A DNA stretch of 64,000 nucleotides from Nitrospirota bacterium (GTDB taxonomy: Bacteria; Nitrospirota; Nitrospiria; Nitrospirales; Nitrospiraceae): NCBI GenBank assembly GCA_018971525.1, contig JAGXAR010000010.1:1-64000 (forward strand), in the 5' to 3' direction. How positions within the stretch are numbered: position 1 is the stretch's first letter; every line of letters starts with the position of its first letter. A model generated the notes under the pieces. It ran no database searches. It had not been told where the DNA came from and was given only the letters and a program-made list of their open reading frames with translations. Position numbers and translations under genes: made by a program. Of the stretch, positions 1-8,812 are shown in pieces.

Positions 1-51
1 CGTTTTCTCGGGTTGGTTCGAGCTGTCTTCACAGAGCCGAAGGAGTGGTCT

Positions 52-1230
52 GTGTCGCTAGGACATCCTGAACTCGTCGCTGCCATCTCGTCCGAGATCA
101 CCCGGAACGGACCCATCCCCTTCGTCCGCTTCATGGAACTGGCGCTCTATCACCCTCAATACGGCTATTACATGCGCCAACCTGACGGTGCGGACCATGA
201 ACGTATCGGCTGGTCCGGTGATTTCTATACCAGTTCTGACGTGCACCCGATTCTCGGCCGCGCCATTGCCGCTCAGGCCAGGCAAATGGACGAATTATTG
301 GGTCGCCCCACTCCCTTCACGATCGTGGAAATGGGTGCCGGTAAGGGCTTGTTGGCTCGAGATTGTCTTGCGGCGATCCATGCCAAGCAAGATGACTTCG
401 CATCGCGTGTTCAGTATGTGCTGATTGAACGGAGCCCTGCGATGCAGGCACTCCAGCAGCAATATCTGGCCCCTTGGTTAAACAAGCCTGGACTTGTAAC
501 TTGGGTCGAAGGCTTGAACGCTCTCGCTCCTCAGAGCGTGACCGGCCTGCTCTTCAGCAATGAACTCGTGGATGCCTTTCCCGTTCATCGCATTCAAGCG
601 GTCGCCGGTCAGGTCAAGGAACTCTTCGTAGACTATCGGGATGGACGGTTTGAGGAATCCATCAAGCCTCTGTCAAATCCTGCACTCGAACGACATCTCC
701 AACGGCTGAACCCAACCTGGCCGGACGGCTACCGAACCGAGATGAACCTCCAGGCCCTGGAATGGATGGACCAGGTGGCACAGCGGATCGATCGCGGATT
801 CGTGGTGACCATCGATTATGGCCATACGGCGCAGGATTTGTACGGACCAGATCGGAAGGACGGCACATTCCTCTGCTACTACCAACAATTGACCGGCGAT
901 GTGCCCTACGTCCGCATCGGTCAGCAGGACATGACCGCCCATGTGGACTTCACCAGTTTGGCAACCGCCGGGGCAGCTGCCGGCTTGAGCGTGACAGGTT
1001 TCACGAATCAGATGAGTTTTCTCATGGGGCTCGGAGTGGAAGACATGATCGGCCAACTCGATCCGGAGAGTCCGGAGTTTGGTGCGGCTATCCATCTCCT
1101 CAAGCCGGACGGGATGGGACGGACCTTCAAGATCCTGGTGCAACATCGAGGAATCGAGCGACCGGATCTCGACGGCTTGAAGTTCAAACCCTTCTTCGGC
1201 TCGGCACTGACACTCAACGAAGCGGCCTGA
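52..1230 (+). CDS. MidA/NDUFAF7-family SAM-dependent methyltransferase, probable complex I assembly factor
   Basis: The 392-residue protein has the start of the MidA family (NGPIPFVRFMELALYHPQYGYY) and a SAM-binding glycine motif GAGKG near residues 95-99, then VYLIER-like and FSNELVDAFPVHR family motifs. The GTG at 52 is chosen because AAGGAG at 40-45 lies 6 bases upstream; an in-frame TTG at 13 would add 13 residues. In mitochondria the homologue NDUFAF7 dimethylates an arginine of NDUFS2, the NuoD counterpart. The gene ends 14 bases before nuoA, and the LHRG arginine is kept in NuoCD (Arg238). I infer that it modifies complex I here; the family assignment is firm, the substrate is inference. 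Confidence 0.88.
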   Translation: MSLGHPELVAAISSEITRNGPIPFVRFMELALYHPQYGYYMRQPDGADHERIGWSGDFYTSSDVHPILGRAIAAQARQMDELLGRPTPFTIVEMGAGKGLLARDCLAAIHAKQDDFASRVQYVLIERSPAMQALQQQYLAPWLNKPGLVTWVEGLNALAPQSVTGLLFSNELVDAFPVHRIQAVAGQVKELFVDYRDGRFEESIKPLSNPALERHLQRLNPTWPDGYRTEMNLQALEWMDQVAQRIDRGFVVTIDYGHTAQDLYGPDRKDGTFLCYYQQLTGDVPYVRIGQQDMTAHVDFTSLATAGAAAGLSVTGFTNQMSFLMGLGVEDMIGQLDPESPEFGAAIHLLKPDGMGRTFKILVQHRGIERPDLDGLKFKPFFGSALTLNEAA

Positions 1231-1244
1231 TTGACGAGGACGTG

Positions 1245-1616
1245 ATGGCGGGTGAATCTGTTCCGCTGAATTATCTTCCGATCCTGCTGTTCATCGGCAT
1301 TGCCATTGCCTTTGGCGCCGTCTCACTTCTCGCCGGCTGGTTCGTCCGGCCGAGTCGCCCCTATCGCGCCAAGCTGACACCCTATGAGAGCGGAAGCCCG
1401 CTGTTTTCCGACGCGCGCATCCAGTTTCCGATGCGCTACTACATCATCGCGATGCTGTTCGTCATTTTCGATATCGAGATCATCTTCATGATCCCGTGGG
1501 CCGTCCGGTTTCAGTCGCTCGGCCTGCTGGGACTCATCGAAATGCTCGTGTTTCTCGGCATCCTGCTGGTCGGATTCTGGTATGCCTGGAAGAAGGGGGC
1601 GTTAGAATGGGACTAG
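1245..1616 (+). CDS. nuoA: NADH-quinone oxidoreductase subunit A
   Basis: This 123-residue protein has three membrane helices and the NuoA signature region around KLTPYESGSPLFSDARIQFPMRYY, followed by FVIFDIEIIFMIPWA. NuoA lies at the joint between the hydrophilic arm and membrane arm of complex I, near the quinone site. It is the first gene of a complete nuo operon, 14 bases after the MidA-type gene. The ATG at 1245 follows GAGG at 1236-1239; a GTG directly before it (1242) is an alternative. Length is normal for the family. Confidence 0.96.
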   Translation: MAGESVPLNYLPILLFIGIAIAFGAVSLLAGWFVRPSRPYRAKLTPYESGSPLFSDARIQFPMRYYIIAMLFVIFDIEIIFMIPWAVRFQSLGLLGLIEMLVFLGILLVGFWYAWKKGALEWD

Positions 1617-1721
1617 GTTGGACGGGAAGCCCGGTCGACTCCTGTGCTCGCAGAGCGCGCACGATCGGAATGTGCTCGCTCGATGCGCGCAATGGGAGCC
1701 GACCAGGCCACCCGTCCCAAT
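1617..1721. repeat. Conserved-core, variable-arm hairpin element, copy 1 (nuoA-nuoB gap)
   Basis: A 48-base core at 1645-1692 begins TGCTCGCAGAGCGCGCACGA and ends CGCTCGATGCGCGCAA. It matches the core at 4088-4135 at 43 of 48 positions and the reverse complement of 55187-55234 at both ends. It is flanked by imperfect inverted arms (about 1617-1644 and 1693-1721: GGACGGG..GGTCG..CTCC pairing with GGGAG..CGACC..CCCGTCC). The arms differ from those of the other copies. No ORF is credible here. Confidence 0.8.
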
Positions 1722-1755
1722 CGATGCGTGGCGAGAGAGAGGAAAATAAGGACAG

Positions 1756-2235
1756 ATGAGCTTTCTGGAGAGACAGTTTGAGGCGAATATTCTGACGACC
1801 AATCTGGACGCAGTCGTGAATTGGTCCCGGAAGTCGGCCTTGTGGCCGATGACGTTCGGCCTTGCCTGCTGCGCCATCGAAATGATTGCGAGTGTGTCGT
1901 CACGATACGATCTGGATCGGTTCGGCGCCGGTGTCTTTCGGGCCTCGCCACGGCAGTCCGATCTCATGATCATCGCCGGCACTGTGACGCGCAAAATGGC
2001 CCCGGTGATCCGCCGCATCTACGACCAGATGCCGGAACCACGGTATGTCATTTCCATGGGCTCCTGCGCCACCTCCGGCAACCACTACAATAGCTATGCA
2101 GTGGTCCAAGGCGTCGACCAGATTATTCCGGTCGATGTCTATGTACCGGGCTGTCCGCCCCGCCCGGAAGCATTGATGGATGGATTGCTGAAATTACAGG
2201 AAAAGATTCAGCGGGAAAAGGTGTTCGTGAGATGA
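1756..2235 (+). CDS. nuoB: NADH-quinone oxidoreductase subunit B (cluster N2)
   Basis: The 159-residue protein carries the N2 [4Fe-4S] ligands of complex I: adjacent cysteines at 38-39, Cys104 (SMGSCATSG) and Cys133 ([10 protein letters not shown]). N2 passes electrons to quinone at the interface with NuoD, in the peripheral arm at the membrane surface. It is separated from nuoA by a 139-base gap holding a dispersed hairpin element, unusual for genes that are normally tightly coupled. AAGGA lies just upstream of the ATG. All key residues are present. Confidence 0.97.
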   Translation: MSFLERQFEANILTTNLDAVVNWSRKSALWPMTFGLACCAIEMIASVSSRYDLDRFGAGVFRASPRQSDLMIIAGTVTRKMAPVIRRIYDQMPEPRYVISMGSCATSGNHYNSYAVVQGVDQIIPVDVYVPGCPPRPEALMDGLLKLQEKIQREKVFVR

Positions 2236-2310
2236 CGTTAACCGTCAAACGCAAGAATGGCTCGACCAACTCCTCTCGCGTTTCACGCTTCACGCTTCAC
2301 GTTTAACGAC
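2232..2310. repeat. Iterated-word intergenic palindrome, GTTAAACGTGAA type (nuoB-nuoCD)
   Basis: The 3' arm (about 2278-2310) is CACGCTT/CACGTTT repeated three times and ends in GTTTAACGAC. Its reverse complement matches the 5' arm at 2234-2252 (GACGTTAACCGTCAAACGC) with few mismatches. It ends 4 bases before the nuoCD start codon. The same word (GTGAAACGT) recurs at 4694-4780 and 18999-19080. Confidence 0.7.
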
Positions 2311-2314
2311 TACT

Positions 2315-4066
2315 ATGCAAGCCCTACTCGACAGCCTGAAGGCAAAATTCCAGGACGAGGTCCTCGCGACCCACGTCGATGCGACACGTGCCGAGACATC
2401 TGTCTCCGTGACCGCCGCGCGCCTGCTGGATATTGCGCGCTATTTGCACGATGCACCGGAAGCAGCCTTTGATCATCTCACCGATATTTGCTCGGTCGAC
2501 TATCCTGAAGATCAACTGCGATTTGAAGTCGTCTATCACTTGCACTCGCTTCCCCTTCGCCAACGCCTTCGCCTCAAGGCGCGCATCCCGGAGGACGACC
2601 CGACGATTGCGTCGGTCACCGGCATCTGGAAGGGAGCCGAATTCCTGGAGCGAGAAGTGTACGACATGATGGGTATTCACTTTTCCGGCCATCCCGACCT
2701 ACGGCGCATTTTGATGCCGGAGGATTACGCCGAGGGATACCCCTTGAGAAAAGACTTTCCGACCGAAGGGCGAGGCTGGCGAAGCGAATTCGACTTCATC
2801 CCGAGATTGGACGAGCCCCCGACCGACGTCACTGAGAGCGAAATCCCCGAGGAGCAGAAAGATTCCTTTCGCGCCGAGCCAGGCTTGCCGAGTTCCCGCC
2901 GGAAAGAGGAATTGCTGCTGAATATGGGGCCACAGCATCCGAGCACACACGGCGTGTTGCGTGTCGTGCTCGAGTTGGACGGCGAACGGATTGTGAAAGC
3001 CACACCGGACCTCGGCTACCTGCATCGAGGGGTCGAAAAATTGTGCGAGGGTCTGGCCTACATGCAGATCATCCCGCACACGGACCGGCTCGACTATGTC
3101 TGTGCCATGGCCAACAACTACGCCTATGTGCGGGCCGTGGAAAAGCTCCTCGAGATCACGGTGCCGGTCCGGGCCGAATACATCAGGACCATCGTGGCTG
3201 AGATGCAACGCATCATCGGGCACCTCTTTTGGCTCGGCACGCAGGCCCTCGATATCGGCGCCATGACCGTATTTTTCTGGACCTTCCGGGAGCGAGAAAT
3301 CCTGCTGGATATGTTCGAAAAGCTCTGTGGAGCACGCCTGACTCTGAACTACTATCGCATCGGCGGTGTCGACAGCGACTTCACGCCAGAGCTGGTCCAG
3401 CGGATGAAGGCGTTCCTCGAGACCTTTCCCGAAAAAGTCAAGGAATACGATTCGCTCATCGCGTCAAATCGCATCTGGCTCGGCCGCACGAAGAACGTGG
3501 CTGTGCTCTCGGCCGAAGACGCGATCAACTTCGGTTGCACCGGGCCGGTGTTGCGAGGTTCTGGCGTGGCCTATGATGTACGCAAGTTCGAGCCCTACGG
3601 CGTGTACGACAAAGTCGATTGGGAAGTGCCGATCGGCAAGAACGGCGACACCTACGACCGGTACTGGATCCGCATGGAAGAGATGCGGCAGAGCGCCAGG
3701 ATCATCGCACAATGTCTCGATCAGCTGCCGGCCGGGCCGATCATGGCCGAAGCGCCGCAATATATTCCGCCTCCCAAGGAACTGGTCATGCGGGACATGG
3801 AAAGCTTGATCCATCATTTCATCATTTACACCCAGGGCATCAAGCCACCGAAGGCCGAGACCTACTGCGGGACCGAGGCCCCGAAAGGCGAGTTGGGATT
3901 TTTCATCGTCAGCGACGGCAGCGCCCGTCCCTACCGGCTGAAGATCCGCTCGCCTTCATTTGTACACATGGGCGCCTTTGACCACATGGCGCGAGGCTAC
4001 TTGATTTCCGACATCATTACGATCTTCGGGACCTATGACATCGTAATGGGAGAATGTGATAGATGA
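2315..4066 (+). CDS. nuoCD: NADH-quinone oxidoreductase fused subunits C and D
   Basis: This 583-residue protein joins NuoC (about residues 1-165, with EREVYDMMGIHFSGHPDLRRILMPEDY) and NuoD (from LLLNMGPQHPSTHGVLRV near residue 205 to the terminal GECDR). A charged linker of about 35 residues connects them. NuoD forms the quinone-binding pocket with NuoB in the peripheral arm. Fusion is known in several bacterial groups, including enterobacteria. Arg238 in LHRGVEKL corresponds to the arginine that NDUFAF7 methylates in mitochondria. No Shine-Dalgarno is seen before the ATG, which follows a hairpin arm. Confidence 0.96.
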   Translation: MQALLDSLKAKFQDEVLATHVDATRAETSVSVTAARLLDIARYLHDAPEAAFDHLTDICSVDYPEDQLRFEVVYHLHSLPLRQRLRLKARIPEDDPTIASVTGIWKGAEFLEREVYDMMGIHFSGHPDLRRILMPEDYAEGYPLRKDFPTEGRGWRSEFDFIPRLDEPPTDVTESEIPEEQKDSFRAEPGLPSSRRKEELLLNMGPQHPSTHGVLRVVLELDGERIVKATPDLGYLHRGVEKLCEGLAYMQIIPHTDRLDYVCAMANNYAYVRAVEKLLEITVPVRAEYIRTIVAEMQRIIGHLFWLGTQALDIGAMTVFFWTFREREILLDMFEKLCGARLTLNYYRIGGVDSDFTPELVQRMKAFLETFPEKVKEYDSLIASNRIWLGRTKNVAVLSAEDAINFGCTGPVLRGSGVAYDVRKFEPYGVYDKVDWEVPIGKNGDTYDRYWIRMEEMRQSARIIAQCLDQLPAGPIMAEAPQYIPPPKELVMRDMESLIHHFIIYTQGIKPPKAETYCGTEAPKGELGFFIVSDGSARPYRLKIRSPSFVHMGAFDHMARGYLISDIITIFGTYDIVMGECDR

Positions 4067-4160
4067 CCATGACTTGAGAGGCCTCCCTGCTCGCAGACCG
4101 CGCACGCTCAGAAGGTGCTCGGTCGATGCGCGCAATAGAGGCTCCCTCAAGCCATAGTCG
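4064..4160. repeat. Conserved-core, variable-arm hairpin element, copy 2 (nuoCD-nuoE gap)
   Basis: The 48-base core at 4088-4135 starts TGCTCGCAGACCGCGCACGC and ends GGTCGATGCGCGCAA. It differs from copy 1 at only five positions. The arms are unrelated to those of copy 1: 5' GACCATGACTTGAG..GCCTCC and 3' GAGGCTCCCTCAAGCCATAGTC, which are inverted repeats of one another. The 5' arm begins in the nuoCD stop codon region. Confidence 0.8.
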
Positions 4161-4173
4161 CAGAGAGTGTGTG

Positions 4174-4713
4174 ATGTTAAAGGAAAAATATCAGAAAGAA
4201 ATCGACGAGATCCTGAGCCGGTATCCGGTGAAGCGCTCCGCGTTGATTCCGTTGCTGTATCTGGCGCAACAGGATGAGGGCTACGTATCCGAGATGGCGA
4301 TGAAGGAGATCGCAGGACTGTTGCGACTGACCCCGCCCCAAGTCTATGAGACGGCCACGTTCTATACGATGCTCAATCTCAAGCGCGTGGGGAAATATCA
4401 TCTCCAAATCTGCAAGTCCCTGATGTGCGCGTTGGTCGGGTCTGATACGGTCATCGGATGGGTCAAGACGAAACTCGGAATCGGACCGGGCGAGACGACA
4501 GCCGACGGACTCTTTACCCTCAGCACGGTCGAATGCCTTGCCGCCTGTGGCACAGCACCGATGATGCAGGTCAACGAGGATTATTTTGAACGGCTCACAG
4601 AAGAAAAATTCGACCGAATCCTGGCCGATCTCAAAAAAGACGGGACCTGCTCGCTCAAGACCGGCCCGTTTATGTGGCCGGAACCCGCGAATGCCGTCAA
4701 ACGTGAGGCGTAA
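4174..4713 (+). CDS. nuoE: NADH-quinone oxidoreductase subunit E ([2Fe-2S] N1a)
   Basis: The 179-residue thioredoxin-like subunit has the four N1a ligands in the usual spacing: Cys80 and Cys85 (ICKSLMC), Cys121 and Cys125 (VECLAAC). It acts with NuoF in the NADH dehydrogenase module. The ATG at 4174 is preferred; an adjacent GTG at 4171 and an upstream in-frame ATG at 4126 inside the repeat element are less likely. The last codons (VKREA) are read through the 5' arm of an iterated-word hairpin. Confidence 0.96.
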   Translation: MLKEKYQKEIDEILSRYPVKRSALIPLLYLAQQDEGYVSEMAMKEIAGLLRLTPPQVYETATFYTMLNLKRVGKYHLQICKSLMCALVGSDTVIGWVKTKLGIGPGETTADGLFTLSTVECLAACGTAPMMQVNEDYFERLTEEKFDRILADLKKDGTCSLKTGPFMWPEPANAVKREA

Positions 4714-4783
4714 GACGTGAGACGTTACACGACAAGATCGGGGCCCTATTTTTCACTTTTCACCTTTCACGTTTCACGCTGAA
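4694..4783. repeat. Iterated-word palindrome, GTGAAACGT type (nuoE-nuoF)
   Basis: The 5' arm (about 4695-4728) repeats ACGTGAG/GCGTAAG and starts within the 3' end of nuoE. The 3' arm (about 4750-4780) is TTTTCAC, TTTTCAC, CTTTCAC, GTTTCACG in tandem. The arms are complementary with mismatches, and the 3' arm ends about 7 bases before the nuoF ATG. Confidence 0.7.
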
Positions 4784-4787
4784 GCCT

Positions 4788-6095
4788 ATGTCGAAGCACG
4801 AACCAGTCCTTTTGAAGAACATGCTGCAACCCGGTTATACCGGTTGCCTTCAAGACTACGAGCGAACGGGCGGCTACCAGGCACTCCGTAAGGTCCTGGG
4901 CAAAGTTCCGCCGACCGAGGTCACCGCCACAGTGATGAAATCGGGGCTCCGGGGACGAGGCGGTGCGGGGTTCCCGACCGGTGTGAAATGGGGATTCCTG
5001 CCCAAGGACTACCGGGGCCCGCGCTATCTCTGTTGCAACGCGGATGAGAGCGAGCCAGGCACGTTCAAGGATCGCCAGCTCATCGAACGCGACCCTCACC
5101 AAATATTGGAAGGCATCGTGCTCGCCTGCTACGCGATCGGAGCAGAATCCTCCTACATCTATATACGCGGCGAATTCGTCCTCGGGGCCAGGATCTTGGA
5201 ACAGGCGATCGCCGAGGCGCGGACCGCCGGCTATATCGGAGCAAACATCCTGAACACAGGGATCACCGCCAATGTGTGGGTGCACCGGGGCGCCGGCGCC
5301 TATATCTGCGGGGAAGAAACGGCGTTGCTGGAGTCGCTCGAAGGGAAGCGCGGCTTGCCGCGCGTCAAGCCGCCCTTCCCGGCGACACACGGTCTCTACA
5401 ATAAACCGACCGTGGTGAACAACGTCGAGACCCTCGCAAACCTTCCCCACATCATCAACCGTGGCCCCGAATGGTTCGCGTCGATCGGCTCCCCCCCGAA
5501 GAGCACCGGCACCAGAATCTTCTGCGTCAGCGGCCATGTGAAACGGTCGGGGAACTACGAAGTACCGATGGGGATTACGTTCCGCGAGTTGATCTACGAG
5601 CATGCCGGCGGCATGCGCTCCGACAAACCGCTCAAGGCCTTCATCCCGGGCGGGGCGTCAGCGCCATTCCTCACGCCGGATCACCTCGACGTCAAATTGG
5701 ATTTCGAATCTGTCGCCGCCGCCGGGTCCATGCTCGGATCCGGAGGGGTCACCGTGATGGAGGAGGGCACGGACATGGTGTGGGCCGCGCTTCGCCTCAT
5801 GGAGTTTTTCTATCATGAGTCCTGCGGCAAGTGTACCCCCTGCCGCGAGGGAAGTTCCTGGCTGGTGCAAACCATGCGTCGAATCGTCGCAAAGCGGGGG
5901 CGGATGGAGGACCTTGAAACCTTGGTCGATCTATGCAAGAACATCGCGGGCCGGACGGTCTGTGCGTTCGGCGACGCTGAAGTGGCGCCGATTATGAGCA
6001 CGCTCAAACATTGGAAGCCTGAATACGTCACGCTGATTCACGAAGCGCAGGCAGCCAACCTGCTCCACCCGAAACGAATCATGGCACGCCCCTAA
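4788..6095 (+). CDS. nuoF: NADH-quinone oxidoreductase subunit F (NADH/FMN binding)
   Basis: This 435-residue protein holds the FMN/NADH-binding segment GLRGRGGAGFPTGVKW near residue 55, the YICGEETALLESLEG segment, and the N3 [4Fe-4S] ligands CGKCTPCREG (Cys346, 349, 352) with a further Cys in RTVCAFGDAE. It is the site where NADH is oxidised. No convincing Shine-Dalgarno precedes the ATG, which lies just after a hairpin arm. Three bases separate it from nuoG. Confidence 0.97.
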   Translation: MSKHEPVLLKNMLQPGYTGCLQDYERTGGYQALRKVLGKVPPTEVTATVMKSGLRGRGGAGFPTGVKWGFLPKDYRGPRYLCCNADESEPGTFKDRQLIERDPHQILEGIVLACYAIGAESSYIYIRGEFVLGARILEQAIAEARTAGYIGANILNTGITANVWVHRGAGAYICGEETALLESLEGKRGLPRVKPPFPATHGLYNKPTVVNNVETLANLPHIINRGPEWFASIGSPPKSTGTRIFCVSGHVKRSGNYEVPMGITFRELIYEHAGGMRSDKPLKAFIPGGASAPFLTPDHLDVKLDFESVAAAGSMLGSGGVTVMEEGTDMVWAALRLMEFFYHESCGKCTPCREGSSWLVQTMRRIVAKRGRMEDLETLVDLCKNIAGRTVCAFGDAEVAPIMSTLKHWKPEYVTLIHEAQAANLLHPKRIMARP

Positions 6096-6097
6096 CG

Positions 6098-8764
6098 ATG
6101 GCTACGACAACCGACACCGTTCGCTTGACGATCGACGGCATTCCCATCTCGGTGCCGAAAGGCACGCTGGTGATCGAAGCCGCTCGCCGGGTCGGCGTGA
6201 TGGTTCCGCACTTCTGCTACCATCCGAAACTCAAGCCGGATGCGAACTGCCGCATGTGCCTGGTCGAAGTCGAAAAGATGCCGAAGCTCCAGACCTCTTG
6301 CAGCACCGTGGCGACCGAGGGCATGGCTGTTCGGACCGCCACGACGGTCGTCCACGACGCCCACAAGTCGGTGCTCGAATTCATCCTGGCCAATCACCCG
6401 TTGGATTGCCCGGTCTGCGATCAGGGCGGGAAGTGCGACCTCCAAGATTTTTCTCATGAATACACCGCGACCGCCAGTCGATTTGTCGAGACCAAGCGCA
6501 TTTTTCAGAAGGAATACTTCAGTCCCCTGATTGAAACGCAAATGAACCGTTGCGTGCAGTGTCTCCGGTGTGTCCGCTACTGCGACGAGGTGATGGACGT
6601 CAAAGCCCTCGCCCCGGTCGGGCGAGGCACGATGACCGAGATCAAGTACTTCGGCGCCCATCCATTGGACTGTGAATTCTGCGGCGGCTGCGTGCAGATT
6701 TGCCCGGTCGGCGCCATTACCAGCCGGCTCTCGATGTACGAATACCGTCCCTGGATGCTCAAACGAGCCGACACGGTCTGCACCTTTTGCGGCGACGGCT
6801 GCCAGATCACGGTCCAAACCAAGGACCAGGAACTGATCGAAGTGAACAGCGCTCAGGGTGCCGGCCGAAACAACGGCGACCTTTGCGCGCGCGGGTTTTT
6901 TGGTTTTCACGCAACAAGCCACCCCAGCCGAGTGACCCGACCGTTAATCAGACGGAACGGCGTGCTGGTCGAAGCCACGTGGGAAGAGGCATTGGAGTTT
7001 GTGGCCGAACAGACCAACCGGCTCAAGTTGGCGCATGGCCCGCAAGCGTTCGGCGGACTGGTTTCCGGCCGCTGTACCAACGAAGAACTCTATCTATTCC
7101 AGAAGTTCATGCGCCTCACGATAGGGACCAATAACCTCGACAGCAGCGCGCGGTACGGTCATATCAACGGAATACAGGCCATGCGACGGGTGCAAGGCAC
7201 GCATCGCTGGACCGTGACGTTCGAGGACATCACGCAAGCGGACGTGCTCCTTCTGGTCGGCACCAACATCACCGAAGCCAATCCTATTACCGGCCTCAAG
7301 GTCAAAGAAGCCGTCAAGAAACACGAAGCAACATTGTTGACGATCGAGGCGATCCAACCTGCAATCGGCACGATCAGCAACATTACCAACCTGTCGCAGC
7401 AACATCTCTGCGTGGCACCGTCCCAGTTCGGAGCAGCCGTCCTTGGCCTGCTGAAGGCTGTGGTTGAAGGAAACCATATCGACAGTACAATCCAGCAACG
7501 GTCGCCGGACTATGTCTCAGCCGTCTCTCATGCGGTCCAGCAACTATCCTGGGACGATCTCGCTCTGGGCACAGGGGTCTCGCGCGAATCGTTCGCTCAC
7601 ATGGCCGCCTCCGTGGCTGGAGGACGCCGTGTCGTGGTGCTCGCCGGCCAGACCCTGTTACGCAGCCAAGGCGGGTATAGCATCTGTCTCAATCTCCTCG
7701 ATCTACTTCTCTTGTGTGGAAAGTTAACCGTACCGGGCTGCGGCTTTGCTCCCTTGGCGGAAGAGAATAACGATCAAGGGGCGGTTGAAATGGGAGCGGT
7801 CGCGGAACTGCTGCCGGGCGCGCTCGACCTCACCGATCAGGATGCGCGCGCCCGGATGACTCGTGCCTGGAAAGAGGAACTCCCTCTCGTGGCAGGGGCC
7901 ACACTCATCGAGATGATCGACCGTGCGCAAGCCGGGATCATCAAGGGCCTTTTCGTCATCGGAGAAAATCCTGTCGGGAGCCTGCCGCCCCAGACCGGAG
8001 TCAAAGAGGCACTGGGCAAGCTCGATCTCCTGGTCTGCCAGGAGCTGTTTCTCACGGAAACGGCCGCGCTCGCCCATGTAGTGCTCCCGGCCGCCTCCGC
8101 CATGGAGAAAGCCGGGACCTTCACCAATACCGAGGGCCACGTCCAGCTCGTTCGGCCCGCGATCGATCCGGTGGGGGATAGCCGCCCCGACTGGGAAATC
8201 CTGTCGGCCCTCTCGGTCTTCATCGGTGCGCCGTTGGAATACGCCGAGGCCAAGGAAATCCTCAAAGAGATCCGGGCGGTGATTCCCGCTTACGGATCGC
8301 TCGGCCCATCGCCGATCCCTCCTGCAGTGGATCCTGCCGCCGTCGATCGATATGTGAACGGGGGATATCGCCACGACCTTGTGACTCGGTATACTCTGCC
8401 CGCGCGAGTCATGCGTCCGGAGGGAACGGTCCAGCTTGGGCTGGTCCAGAGCCTGTTCCATTCAGGGAAGCTGTCGACCCGTTCGAAGGGACTGTTGCAG
8501 ATCGAACCGAGCGGGTGCTTGCAGATGAATCCCGTGGATGGCGCCCGATTCGCCCTCGGCCCGGGGGATCGAGTTCGCCTCTCGAACAGCCGTGGCGAAT
8601 TCTCGACCATGGTGAAACTGTTCGATCGCGTGCCCGAGGGATTGGCCTGGCTCCCCGACCACTTCGCGCAGCACGCCTTGCAACTCTTTGACTGTGGCAT
8701 CGATCCGGACACGAAAGTCCCATCCTGTCGGACGGCATCCGTGTCGGTGATGAAAACAACATGA
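6098..8764 (+). CDS. nuoG: NADH-quinone oxidoreductase subunit G
   Basis: The 888-residue protein has an N-terminal [2Fe-2S] ferredoxin domain (CYHPKLKPDANCRMC), the His/Cys3 N5 motif (HPLDCPVCDQGGKCDLQD), a two-cluster segment (CVQCLRCVRYC and CEFCGGCVQICP), the extra N7-type site (CTFCGDGCQI..LCARG near residues 228-266), and a long molybdopterin-oxidoreductase fold that holds no metal cofactor in complex I. The presence of the N7 cysteines is a feature of many, not all, bacterial enzymes. The length is normal for such forms. Confidence 0.96.
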   Translation: MATTTDTVRLTIDGIPISVPKGTLVIEAARRVGVMVPHFCYHPKLKPDANCRMCLVEVEKMPKLQTSCSTVATEGMAVRTATTVVHDAHKSVLEFILANHPLDCPVCDQGGKCDLQDFSHEYTATASRFVETKRIFQKEYFSPLIETQMNRCVQCLRCVRYCDEVMDVKALAPVGRGTMTEIKYFGAHPLDCEFCGGCVQICPVGAITSRLSMYEYRPWMLKRADTVCTFCGDGCQITVQTKDQELIEVNSAQGAGRNNGDLCARGFFGFHATSHPSRVTRPLIRRNGVLVEATWEEALEFVAEQTNRLKLAHGPQAFGGLVSGRCTNEELYLFQKFMRLTIGTNNLDSSARYGHINGIQAMRRVQGTHRWTVTFEDITQADVLLLVGTNITEANPITGLKVKEAVKKHEATLLTIEAIQPAIGTISNITNLSQQHLCVAPSQFGAAVLGLLKAVVEGNHIDSTIQQRSPDYVSAVSHAVQQLSWDDLALGTGVSRESFAHMAASVAGGRRVVVLAGQTLLRSQGGYSICLNLLDLLLLCGKLTVPGCGFAPLAEENNDQGAVEMGAVAELLPGALDLTDQDARARMTRAWKEELPLVAGATLIEMIDRAQAGIIKGLFVIGENPVGSLPPQTGVKEALGKLDLLVCQELFLTETAALAHVVLPAASAMEKAGTFTNTEGHVQLVRPAIDPVGDSRPDWEILSALSVFIGAPLEYAEAKEILKEIRAVIPAYGSLGPSPIPPAVDPAAVDRYVNGGYRHDLVTRYTLPARVMRPEGTVQLGLVQSLFHSGKLSTRSKGLLQIEPSGCLQMNPVDGARFALGPGDRVRLSNSRGEFSTMVKLFDRVPEGLAWLPDHFAQHALQLFDCGIDPDTKVPSCRTASVSVMKTT

Positions 8765-8812
8765 GCGGACGAGAACCAATGGTTTTTTCACTTGTTATCC
8801 GGGAGTGCTCTC

